This document shows, one piece after another, positions 16,581 to 23,701 of a DNA stretch of 62,524 bases (position 1 is the first letter of the stretch; each line of letters begins with the position of its first letter). The notes below the pieces were generated by a model, which saw only the letters and a program-made list of their open reading frames with translations, was not told the origin of the DNA and did no database searches. Source of the DNA: Kofleriaceae bacterium (GTDB lineage Bacteria > Myxococcota_A > Polyangia > Haliangiales > Haliangiaceae); NCBI GenBank assembly GCA_018058095.1, contig JAGPCO010000031.1, positions 1 to 62,524 of the forward strand, read 5' to 3'. Both the position numbers and the translations under genes were made by a program.

Positions 16581-17276
16581 ATGCGCAGCGCGATCCTCGT
16601 GGTCCTGGTCATGGTCGCCACCGGCTGCCGTGGCCCGCGGGCACCCCGCCCGACCACCGGGGCGATCATGGGCCTGGTCCGTGACCGCGCCAGCGGGGAT
16701 CCCATCGCCATGGCCCGGCTGCAGGTCCGGCGCGACGGCCAGGTCGACGGCGGTGCCGGCACGCGGTCGAGCGAGGACGGGCTGTACGACCTCGATCGGC
16801 TGACGCCCGGGCGATACACCCTGACCGCGCACTTCGCCGGCGAGATCGTCGAGGTCCGCGCGATCGACGTCAGCGCTGGGCGAGCCCTGCCGGTCGACGT
16901 GGTGTTCGAGCTCGGGCGTGGTCGCCCCCTCATCCTCGACTACGGCAACCCGGCCGACGGGGCGATCGACGGCTACCCGCTGGCCGCCGGCCGAGCCGGG
17001 CGCATCGAGGGCACCGTGTCGGACGCCGCCACTCGCGAGCGCGTGATCGGGGCCGTGGTCAGCGCCGACCAGGGCCACGGCGGGGAGGTCCGTCAGATCA
17101 TCACCGATGACCAGGGTCGCTTCCTGTTCGACGAGCTGGCCGACGGCCGCTACACGGTGAGCGCGTACTACACCATCGCCGGCCGCGGCCACATCGAGGT
17201 CCAGCGCAACTCGCTCGAGGTCCAGGCCGGGCGCGCGCTGGTCGTGCCGCTGTGGATCGAGCTGGTCGGTCAGTAG
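16581..17276 (+). CDS. Carboxypeptidase-regulatory-like domain lipoprotein
   Basis: The 231-residue product has a short signal peptide with lipobox VATGC and then two copies of a CarboxypepD_reg/Cna-B-like beta-sandwich. Copy one spans about residues 28-105 (AIMGLVRDRASGDPIAMARL, then DGLYDLDRLTPGRYTLTA). Copy two spans about 140-225 (RIEGTVSDAATRERVIGAVV, then DQGRFLFDELADGRYTVSAY). Such domains are stable protein- or sugar-contact modules with no catalytic activity. It is divergent from the FecR lipoprotein gene, so both may be expressed from the same 174-base gap. The much larger 30359-33211 gene uses the same fold many times. Confidence 0.8.
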   Translation: MRSAILVVLVMVATGCRGPRAPRPTTGAIMGLVRDRASGDPIAMARLQVRRDGQVDGGAGTRSSEDGLYDLDRLTPGRYTLTAHFAGEIVEVRAIDVSAGRALPVDVVFELGRGRPLILDYGNPADGAIDGYPLAAGRAGRIEGTVSDAATRERVIGAVVSADQGHGGEVRQIITDDQGRFLFDELADGRYTVSAYYTIAGRGHIEVQRNSLEVQAGRALVVPLWIELVGQ

Positions 17277-17312
17277 GCGCGCGCCCATCGGCACGCCCGG
17301 CCGCGGGCTGGC

Positions 17313-17783
17313 TCAGGGCACGACGATCGGCAGCACGAACGACGCCTTCTGCGGGTCGCAGGTGGTGTCGGTGCAGGTCGCGAACTTGATCCGCCCCTCG
17401 AGCCGGTGCGTGCCCTTGCTGCGCGGGGTCACCACCACGTCGAAGCTGATCTCGCCCTCGGTGAACACCCGCGCCGCCCCCCGCGGCAGGACCCCGGCGG
17501 TCACGCCAAGGGCCGGCGCGGCGTTCAGCTCGACCTTGAACGGGTACTCCTGGTTGAGCTTCCACCCGGCCCGGGGCCGGATGGTGACGCGGGCCCGCGC
17601 CGCCTGCCCCGCCCGCGGCGCGGTCGGCGCGGTCAGCTCGATCGCGTAGCCGGGCCCCTCGATCGTCTCGGCCTGGGCCGGCGCGACCGGGCCGGCCCCA
17701 GCGACGACCAGCACGGCGAGCGCGATGGCGGCGATGAGAGAGGTGAGCGGTCGAGCGAACATGAAGGGGGTACGTCCGAGCAT
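17313..17783 (-). CDS. DsbD N-terminal-like periplasmic protein
   Basis: The 156-residue product has a signal peptide (PLTSLIAAIALAVLVVAGAG, cleavage near AQA). It is followed by one immunoglobulin-like domain with GPGYAIELTAPTAPRAGQ, GWKLNQEYPFKVELNAAPAL and FATCTDTTCDPQKASFVLPI. The CTDTTCDP segment resembles the Cys-containing region of the DsbD N-terminal domain, which passes reductant to periplasmic partners, although the cysteine spacing differs. The position three genes after a TlpA-type thioredoxin gene fits a thiol-redox role. Start is ATG 17783, eight bases after the exonuclease gene; ATG 17762 gives a shorter leader and is equally possible. Confidence 0.65.
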   Translation of the reverse strand: MLGRTPFMFARPLTSLIAAIALAVLVVAGAGPVAPAQAETIEGPGYAIELTAPTAPRAGQAARARVTIRPRAGWKLNQEYPFKVELNAAPALGVTAGVLPRGAARVFTEGEISFDVVVTPRSKGTHRLEGRIKFATCTDTTCDPQKASFVLPIVVP

Positions 17784-17791
17784 AGCGCAAG

Positions 17792-18676
17792 TTACCGGGC
17801 GCGCAGCCCGAGGGCGCGCGCGCTCACGTCGGTGCCGAGCCGGTCCGACAGGACCTCGAGCGCCCCGGCGTCGACGCCGCGCCAGGCCAGGACGGCGGGC
17901 GCCGCGTCGACCGGCGCGTCGACCCGCAGGGTGGTGAGCTGGCGGTACAGCAGCGCGTCGGCCCGGCTTCCGGCCAGCACGCTCGCGAGGGCCGCGGCGC
18001 CGCGGACCTGGACCTGCCAGCGCCCGGCGTCGTCGGGGATGTGCTCGAGGTGTCGGTAGTGGGCCAGCACCTGCGCGGCCGAGCGGGCGCCCCAGCGCGG
18101 CAACCCGGGCACGCCGTCGGCGTCGTCGCCGACCAGGGCCAGGTAGTCCGGCACCGAGGCCGGCTCGACCCCGAGCTTGGCGATGACGCCGTCGTGATCG
18201 AACGTGGTCTTGCGCAGGCGGTCGAGCGTGATGACCCGCTGGCCGCGGACACACTGGGTCAGGTCCTTGTCGGGTGAGGCGATCACGACCTGGGCCACCT
18301 CGGGCCGGGCCTCGAGCTGGGCCGCGGCGCTGGCCAGGGCGTCGTCGGCCTCGAACTCGATCATCGGCCACACCACCAGCCCGAGCGCACGCGCCGCGTC
18401 CTCGGCCAGGCCGAACTGCGACGCCAGCGCGGGCTCCATGCCCTCGCCGGTCTTGTAGCCGGCGAACAGGTCGTTGCGGAACGACTCGATGACGTGGTCG
18501 AAGGCGATGCCGAGGTGGGTCACCTCGCCCGACCGCAACCAGGCGGCCAGGCCACGCACCAGGCCACGGGTCGCGCCGACCTCCTGGCCGTGGGCCGTCG
18601 CTGGCGGCGCGCCGAAGAACGCGCGGAACAGCTCGAACGTGCCGTCGACCAGGTGCGCGCGCACGCCGTCGCTCAT
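17792..18676 (-). CDS. PolA-type 5'-3' exonuclease (FEN family), standalone
   Basis: The 294-residue product corresponds to the 5' nuclease domain of DNA polymerase I without the polymerase. Landmarks are HLVDGTFELFRAFF (residues 8-21, with the first metal-binding Asp), GIAFDHVIESFRNDLFAGYK, the acidic EFEADDALASAA, ASPDKDLTQCV and the helix-hairpin region DYLALVGDDADGVPGLPRWG. It would remove 5' flaps or RNA primers during replication and repair. ATG 18676 overlaps the TlpA stop (ATGA). Being sandwiched between two periplasmic redox proteins is odd and may reflect only packing. All the main acidic residues appear present, so it should be active. Confidence 0.88.
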   Translation of the reverse strand: MSDGVRAHLVDGTFELFRAFFGAPPATAHGQEVGATRGLVRGLAAWLRSGEVTHLGIAFDHVIESFRNDLFAGYKTGEGMEPALASQFGLAEDAARALGLVVWPMIEFEADDALASAAAQLEARPEVAQVVIASPDKDLTQCVRGQRVITLDRLRKTTFDHDGVIAKLGVEPASVPDYLALVGDDADGVPGLPRWGARSAAQVLAHYRHLEHIPDDAGRWQVQVRGAAALASVLAGSRADALLYRQLTTLRVDAPVDAAPAVLAWRGVDAGALEVLSDRLGTDVSARALGLRAR

Positions 18677-19266
18677 GGCGCGATCGCGGCCAGCGCGGCC
18701 TCGAGCTCGGCCTCGCTCGCGGGTGGGCGCTGGCGCCGGTCGAAGGTCGTGACCAGCTGGCCGGCGCCGTCGTACACGAACATCGTCGGCACCTTGGGCG
18801 GGCGGCCGATGGCGGTGAACAGCGTGTCGTCGGCCGGGACCACCACCAGCCACGGCGCGTTGGCGGCGACGAAGTCGCGCACGGCCTCGGCGTTGCCGCG
18901 CTGGTCGTACTCCTCGTGGGGGCGGTAGTTGAGGCCGATCACGCCGACGCCGGGGTGACGCGGCAGCAGGGTCGCAAGCAGCGCGAGCTCGTGGCGACAG
19001 TGGCTGCACCACGACGCGAACAGGATGACCACGGTGCCGCGCGGGCCGGCCACGGCGCGGGCCGGGCCCCCATCGAGCGTGGAGGCGGCGAGGATGGCCG
19101 GCAGCGCGCGCGCCGGATCGGGTGGGGTGGGCGCGAGGCCCGAGCCGGCGCCAGCGCCGGATCGAGTCGGCGTCGTGGTCGAGGCCGGCCCACAACCGGC
19201 CGACGAGGCCAGCGCGACGGCGGTGGCGGCCAGGGCGGGGAGCAAACGATGGGCCAGGCGGGGCAT
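18673..19266 (-). CDS. TlpA-like thioredoxin lipoprotein
   Basis: The 197-residue product has a signal peptide with lipobox SSAGC, a Thr/Ser/Gly linker (about 25-45) and a thioredoxin fold. The active site is WCSHC inside VVILFASWCSHCRHEL, and the cis-Pro loop is PPKVPTMFVYD. It is expected to act in the periplasm as a membrane-tethered disulfide reductase or cytochrome-maturation helper. It heads a three-gene operon with the exonuclease and the DsbD-N-like protein. TACACC lies only 4 bases before ATG 19266, a weaker form of the leaderless motif. Thioredoxin fold is certain; substrate unknown. Confidence 0.85.
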   Translation of the reverse strand: MPRLAHRLLPALAATAVALASSAGCGPASTTTPTRSGAGAGSGLAPTPPDPARALPAILAASTLDGGPARAVAGPRGTVVILFASWCSHCRHELALLATLLPRHPGVGVIGLNYRPHEEYDQRGNAEAVRDFVAANAPWLVVVPADDTLFTAIGRPPKVPTMFVYDGAGQLVTTFDRRQRPPASEAELEAALAAIAP

Positions 19267-19295
19267 GGTGGGTGTACCGCCGAGCGCCGGCGCGG

Positions 19296-19874
19296 TTACC
19301 GGCACGTCGCGCCGACCACGGCGTCGTTCTGATCGAGGATCTGGCCGGCGCAGGCCAGCGGGGCCGGGCAGGTCCCGGTGCAGTCCTCTCCGGCCGGGCA
19401 CAGCGTCGGCGCGCCGGCGGCGTCGCTGCAGATGATGGTGCAGTACAGCTGGGGCGCGCCGCCGCCAGCCGGGGTCACGGTCAGGAGACACGAGCCGTAG
19501 CCCGGCCCGGCGAAGCCGTCGTTGCAGGTCAGGTCCTGCGCCCCGTTACACGTGCGCGAGCACCAGCTGCCGGCGCCGCCGACGAGATTGAGGCAGGCAT
19601 AGCCGGCCGGGCAGCTGCCCTGGCCTTCGCCGACACACGACGCGCCGAGTGGTCCGGCGCCGCCGCCGCCAGATGCGTCCGGTGCCCTGGCGTCGCTCGC
19701 GCCGCCGCCGCCACCGGCGGGGGCGTCACTCGCGCCGGCGCCACGGGCGTCGACGCCACCACCGCCACCGCCGCCGCCGCCGCCGCCATCGGCCTCACCG
19801 CCGCAGGCGGACCAGAACAGCAGACAGGCGACGCATCCCACGAGCTTCGACACGAGGGCGGCGTGATGGCGCAT
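19296..19874 (-). CDS. Cys-rich lipoprotein with poly-Gly linker
   Basis: The 192-residue product has a signal peptide with lipobox WSAC, a run of about eleven glycines coded by GGC repeats, and an Asp/Ala/Gly-rich linker. A C-terminal Cys-rich part follows with about a dozen cysteines (ASCVGEGQGSCPAGYACLN, WCSRTCNG, DLTCNDGF, LCPAGEDCTGTCP). Such linker-plus-Cys-knot lipoproteins are numerous in myxobacteria and are thought to be surface exposed; I cannot name a function. ATG 19874 is preferred to the GTG at 19892. It is transcribed in the same direction as the TlpA operon but separated by 29 bases. Confidence 0.75.
   Translation of the reverse strand: MRHHAALVSKLVGCVACLLFWSACGGEADGGGGGGGGGGGVDARGAGASDAPAGGGGGASDARAPDASGGGGAGPLGASCVGEGQGSCPAGYACLNLVGGAGSWCSRTCNGAQDLTCNDGFAGPGYGSCLLTVTPAGGGAPQLYCTIICSDAAGAPTLCPAGEDCTGTCPAPLACAGQILDQNDAVVGATCR
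19756..19788. repeat. GCC trinucleotide run coding for poly-Gly
   Basis: A nearly pure run of GCC/ACC triplets encodes the glycine linker of the 19296-19874 lipoprotein. Length can change by triplets without shifting the frame. Confidence 0.6.
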
Positions 19875-20044
19875 CGCCGGGCAGTCTGGCACAGGGGCGA
19901 GGGCCGGGTCGAGGCGCGAGCTGGCAAGGCGGGTGCCAGCCCCCGAGCGGCGCCTCGCCCACCATCCTCGACCGAGTTACCCCGCTCCGCCGGGCCCTAA
20001 GTGGTCGACCTGCGGCCGCGATTCCGATTCTCGACCGATTGCGG

Positions 20045-20073
20045 TTGCCACCTCGAGACCGCGTGCGCACATT
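20045..20073 (+). promoter_or_regulatory. Candidate promoter of the NfeD/flotillin operon
   Basis: TTGCCA (20045-20050) and CACATT (20068-20073) are 17 bases apart, matching the housekeeping consensus at five and three positions. They lie 49 bases before ATG 20122, which has AGGAG at 20104-20108. This is a leadered arrangement, unlike most promoters here. Confidence 0.3.
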
Positions 20074-20121
20074 CTTCGCACACACGCGTCGCTGACGGCG
20101 ACCAGGAGCCGAACGAACACG

Positions 20122-20667
20122 ATGGACACCGTCTACTGGATCGGGCTCGGGCTGGGCGGCACGCTGCTGGCGGCGTCGCTGGCGCTCGGCGGCAAGGATG
20201 GCGACGGGATCGACAAGGGCGGCGTCGACAAGAGCCTCGACAGCGGTGGCCTCGGCGCCGCCGCGCCGGTCGGATCGCTCCGGTTCTGGACCTTCTTCCT
20301 CGCCTTCGGCGGCCTCATCGGCGTGCTGCTGGGATGGCTGGGTCGCCCGGCCGCACCGGCGGCGGTCGCGGCCATCGCCGGCGCGACCGGCTGGACGTGC
20401 GGCGTCGCCGCGGTCCACCTCATCCGCTCGCTCAGCCGGCACTCGGCCGACAGCACCACCGCCAGCTACGAGCTGGTCGGGTCGACCGGCCAGCTGCTGC
20501 TCGGCGTCGGCAAGGACGCGCCCGGCAAGCTGCGCCTGTCGGCCAAGGGCCGGATCCAGGACTTCGTGGTCGAGACCGAGGATGACGAGCCGATCCCGGC
20601 CGGGGCCAGCGCGATGGTCGTCGCCCCGGCCGCCGATGGCCGGCTGGTCGTCACCAAGCCGGTGTAG
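20122..20667 (+). CDS. NfeD-like membrane protein
   Basis: The 181-residue product has an N-terminal membrane helix (YWIGLGLGGTLLAASLAL), an acidic loop (GKDGDGIDKGGVDK), two further helices (about 53-100) and a C-terminal OB-fold-like beta domain (about 120-181). The domain begins ELVGSTGQLLLGV and includes ETEDDEPIPAGASAMVVA. This topology is typical of short NfeD-like proteins, which partner flotillins in membrane microdomains. The two flotillin genes immediately downstream support the call. An AGGAG ribosome site precedes ATG 20122. The TAG stop (20665-20667) is the first part of a palindromic repeat. Confidence 0.72.
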   Translation: MDTVYWIGLGLGGTLLAASLALGGKDGDGIDKGGVDKSLDSGGLGAAAPVGSLRFWTFFLAFGGLIGVLLGWLGRPAAPAAVAAIAGATGWTCGVAAVHLIRSLSRHSADSTTASYELVGSTGQLLLGVGKDAPGKLRLSAKGRIQDFVVETEDDEPIPAGASAMVVAPAADGRLVVTKPV

Positions 20668-20778
20668 CCAGCAGCGGGCCCCGCGCCGGCGGCCTGTTCC
20701 GACGCAACGGGCTCCGGGTTCTCAGCGGCCTGCGAGATCGAAGATGCCTGGCAGGCTGCTGCTTCAGCAGCCTGCTAG
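20665..20778. repeat. Palindromic intergenic repeat, long copy
   Basis: A 114-base element aligned along its length with 30127-30244. It ends in a hairpin: CTGGCAGGCTGCT (20748-20760), loop GCTTC, AGCAGCCTGCTAG (20766-20778), 12 of 13 pairs. It lies between the NfeD-like gene and the first flotillin gene, and its first bases form the NfeD stop codon. Confidence 0.8.
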
Positions 20779-20898
20779 GCTGCGGCCCTCGGTCGGGGAC
20801 CAGGCCACGTCAGACCGGCTCGCCGCCAGGCGACGGGCCGAGCGGTTCGTCCGTGACACGTCATCCGGGACCACGTTGATCAAGAAGGGGAGGCTGCC

Positions 20899-22224
20899 GT
20901 GAATCAATCCGTGTTCGACAAGATCCCACCCGGCGCGCTGGTCGGGGTCGCCCTCGGCGTCGTCGCCATCCTGATGGTGCTGCTGGTGGTCAAGAACCTG
21001 CTGCACATCTGCCGGCCCAACGAGATCCTGATCTTCAGCGGCCGCAAGCACACGACCGACGATGGCCGCAGCGTCGGCTTCCGGGTCGTCTTCGGCGGCC
21101 GCGGCTTCCGGGTGCCCATCGTCGAGAACGTCCACCACATGGACGTCTCGCTCATCTCGGTGCCCATGGTCGTGACCGGCGCCTACTCCGAGGGCGGCAT
21201 CCCGCTCACGGTCCACGCCATCGCCAACGTCAAGGTGTCGACCAACCGCAAGCTCATCGGCAACGCGATCGAGCGCTTCCTCGGCGTGGCCAACCCGGAG
21301 ATCGGTCGGGTCGCCAAGGAGACCCTCGAGGGCCACCTGCGCGGGGTGCTGGCGACGATGACGCCGGAGGAGGTCAACCAGGACCGCCTCAAGTTCGCCA
21401 AGCACCTGTCGGAGTCGGCCGGGGCCGACCTGGAGAAGCTCGGGCTCGAACTCGACACCCTCAAGATCCAGCACGTCACCGACGACCGCAACTACCTCGA
21501 GAGCATCGGCCGGCAGCGCATCGCCGAGATCCTGCGCACCGCCGAGGTGGCCGAGTCCGACGCGGTCCGCGCCGCCGAGGAGTCGGAGGCGGCGGCGCGC
21601 GCGCGCGGCCAGGTCGCGCTGTCGGAGGCGCAAGCCATCGTCCAGCGCCGGCAGAACGAGCTGCGCCAGATCAAGGCCGAGCTCGAGGCCACGGCGCGGG
21701 CCGAGGAGGAGCGGGCCGAGGCCGCCGGCCAGCAGGCGCGGGCCGAGGCCGAGCTGCAGCTGCAGGAGACCCGCGGCGAGCTCGAGCAGCTGCGGCTGGC
21801 CGCCGACGTCACCATCCCGGCCGAGATCGAGCGCCAGGTCCGCGAGCTGCTGGCGGCCGGCCAAGCCGCGCCCATCGCCGCCGACGGTGAAGCCATGGCG
21901 GCCGCGCTGGCCGAGGTGGCCTCGGCCTGGAAGGACAGCGGCGGCAAGGCGATGGACATGTTCGTGTTGCAGCACCTCGACGCCATCTTCGGCGAGGTCG
22001 CGCACGCCGCGCAGCGGCTCAAGGTCAAGCAGGTCAACCTGGTCGACGGCGGCGACGGCCGCACCCTGCCGGCCTACGCGGCGGCGTTCCCGGCCACCGT
22101 CGGCGCCCTGCTGCAGCAGGTGACCTCCACCCTCGGCGTCGACATCGCCAAGGTCATCACCGGCAGCAGCGCCGGCGCCGCGCCGCCGCCGAGCGCCGGC
22201 CGGCCGAGCCTGCCCCCGGCCTGA
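20899..22224 (+). CDS. Flotillin-like SPFH protein, first copy
   Basis: The 441-residue product has an N-terminal membrane helix (about 13-33), CRPNEILIFSGRK, and a full SPFH/band-7 domain (about 35-215) with GGIPLTVHAIANVKVS and the LEGHLRGVLATMTPEEVNQD segment. A long Ala/Glu/Arg-rich coiled coil (about 215-320) and a C-terminal oligomerisation region follow. Flotillins form large membrane rings that organise microdomains. The C-terminus is a Pro/Gly-rich tail. Start is GTG 20899 with GGGGAGG (20887-20893) upstream. It is about half identical by eye to the next gene, so the pair looks like a tandem duplication that has diverged. Confidence 0.9.
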   Translation: MNQSVFDKIPPGALVGVALGVVAILMVLLVVKNLLHICRPNEILIFSGRKHTTDDGRSVGFRVVFGGRGFRVPIVENVHHMDVSLISVPMVVTGAYSEGGIPLTVHAIANVKVSTNRKLIGNAIERFLGVANPEIGRVAKETLEGHLRGVLATMTPEEVNQDRLKFAKHLSESAGADLEKLGLELDTLKIQHVTDDRNYLESIGRQRIAEILRTAEVAESDAVRAAEESEAAARARGQVALSEAQAIVQRRQNELRQIKAELEATARAEEERAEAAGQQARAEAELQLQETRGELEQLRLAADVTIPAEIERQVRELLAAGQAAPIAADGEAMAAALAEVASAWKDSGGKAMDMFVLQHLDAIFGEVAHAAQRLKVKQVNLVDGGDGRTLPAYAAAFPATVGALLQQVTSTLGVDIAKVITGSSAGAAPPPSAGRPSLPPA

Positions 22225-22229
22225 CCCCG

Positions 22230-22277
22230 CGTTCGTCACCCCGTTTCGTCCCCACGTTCGTCCCCACGTTCGTCCCA
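22230..22277. repeat. 12-base tandem repeat between flotillin genes
   Basis: Four imperfect copies of CGTTCGTCCCCA fill most of the 68-base gap between the two flotillin genes. Copies three and four differ from each other only by one missing C. Confidence 0.8.
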
Positions 22278-22292
22278 CCGCGAGGTACCCAG

Positions 22293-23642
22293 ATGGACAC
22301 CCTGCTCATCATCGGCGGCGCGCTCGGCCTGGCCCTGCTCGTCCTGCTCGTCATCATCACCCGCCTCATCTACATCTGCCCGCCCAACGAGGTCCTCATC
22401 TTCTCGGGTAGCCACCGCGCCGTGTCGGAGCGCGACGGCCGGGTCGTCGGCTATCGCCTGGTCCAGGGCGGCCGCGGCGTGCGCGTGCCCCTGCTCGAGA
22501 CGGTCGACCGCATGAACCTGACCAACATGGTCATCGACCTGCGGGTCGCCGGCGCCTACTCGCGCGGCGGCATCCCGCTCAACGTCCAAGGCGTCGCCAA
22601 CGTCAAGGTGTCGTCGCAGACCAGCCAGCTGGCCAACGCCATCGAGCGCTTCCTCGGCCGCAGCCGCGAGCAGATCATGGTGGTCGCGCGCGAGACGCTC
22701 GAGGGCAACCTGCGCGGCGTGCTGGCGACGCTGACGCCGGAGGAGGTCAACCAGGACCGAGAGAAGTTCGCGCGCGAGCTGCTGCACGAGGCCGACCACG
22801 ACCTGGCCAAGCTCGGGCTCGAGCTCGACACCCTCAAGATCCAGCACGTGTCCGACGACAAGGGCTACCTCGACTCGATCGGCCGCCGGCAGACCGCCGA
22901 GCTGCTCAAGAGGTCGCGCATCGCCGAGGCCGAGAACCAGGCGCTGTCGGCCCAGCGCTCCGCCGACAACATGCAGAACCAGGAGGTCGCCCGCATCGAC
23001 GCCGACGCCGCCACCGCCAAGGCCGACGCGGCCCGCCGCATCATCGAGGCCCAGACCCGCAAGACCGCGCTGGTGGCCGAGGCCCGCGGCCAGGTGTCGT
23101 CGGAGCTGGCCAAGGCGGTCGCCACCGTCGAGGTGCAGCGGGCCCGGCTCGGCCAGGTCCGGCTGCAGCTGGTGGCCGACCGGGTCAAGCCGGCCGAGGC
23201 CAAGCGGGCCCAGCTGACCGAGCAGGCCCGCGGCAACGCGTCGCGCCTGATCGAGGACGGCCGGGCCACGGCCCGCGCCATCCGCTCCCTCGGCGCGACC
23301 TGGGCCGACGCCGGTGACAGCGCGCGCCAGATCTTCGTGGCCCAGAAGCTGACGAAGCTGGTCGGCACGTTGATGAGCACGGTCGGCGAGATCCCGGTCG
23401 ACAAGGTGACGTTCATCGACAAGGAGCTCACCGCCGGCGGCGACAACCTGGCGGTGCGGGCGGCGGTGACCAGCGAGCAGCTCAAGAGCACGACCGGGGT
23501 CGACCTGCCGGCGCTGTTGCGCGGCCTGACCCGGGCCCCGGCCAGCGCGCCCGGCCCGGCCGGGGTGCCAGCGCCGCCGCCGGCGCCACCGCCGCGGACT
23601 CGCCCGCCGACCGCGCCGCCGGGCGCGCGCGACGAGCGCTGA
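22293..23642 (+). CDS. Flotillin-like SPFH protein, second copy
   Basis: The 449-residue product repeats the layout of the upstream paralogue. It has a membrane helix (about 7-27), CPPNEVLIFSGS, an SPFH domain (about 30-205) with SRGGIPLNVQGVANVKVS and TLTPEEVNQDREKFA, a coiled coil rich in Ala, Glu and Arg, and a Pro-rich tail. The two proteins are most alike in the SPFH domain and differ in the coiled coil and tail, which suggests hetero-oligomers in one ring. A GAGG-type ribosome site (about 22281) precedes ATG 22293. It is the last gene of the NfeD-flotillin operon. Confidence 0.9.
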   Translation: MDTLLIIGGALGLALLVLLVIITRLIYICPPNEVLIFSGSHRAVSERDGRVVGYRLVQGGRGVRVPLLETVDRMNLTNMVIDLRVAGAYSRGGIPLNVQGVANVKVSSQTSQLANAIERFLGRSREQIMVVARETLEGNLRGVLATLTPEEVNQDREKFARELLHEADHDLAKLGLELDTLKIQHVSDDKGYLDSIGRRQTAELLKRSRIAEAENQALSAQRSADNMQNQEVARIDADAATAKADAARRIIEAQTRKTALVAEARGQVSSELAKAVATVEVQRARLGQVRLQLVADRVKPAEAKRAQLTEQARGNASRLIEDGRATARAIRSLGATWADAGDSARQIFVAQKLTKLVGTLMSTVGEIPVDKVTFIDKELTAGGDNLAVRAAVTSEQLKSTTGVDLPALLRGLTRAPASAPGPAGVPAPPPAPPPRTRPPTAPPGARDER

Positions 23643-23688
23643 CCGGCGCCGCGGCGCCGGCCGGCTGGTGGCCAGATCGGGGACCGCG

Positions 23689-23694
23689 TAGCAT
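23689..23694 (+). promoter_or_regulatory. -10 hexamer, possible leaderless promoter
   Basis: TAGCAT ends 7 bases before ATG 23702 and overlaps a competing ATG at 23693, which argues for 23702 as the true start. Confidence 0.45.
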
Positions 23695-23701
23695 GGTGGC
23701 G

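Noticed and set aside
17789-17794. TAACTT as a leaderless box for the DsbD-N-like gene
   Set aside because: It overlaps the stop codon of the upstream gene in the same operon, so it is probably a coincidence of the TAA stop.
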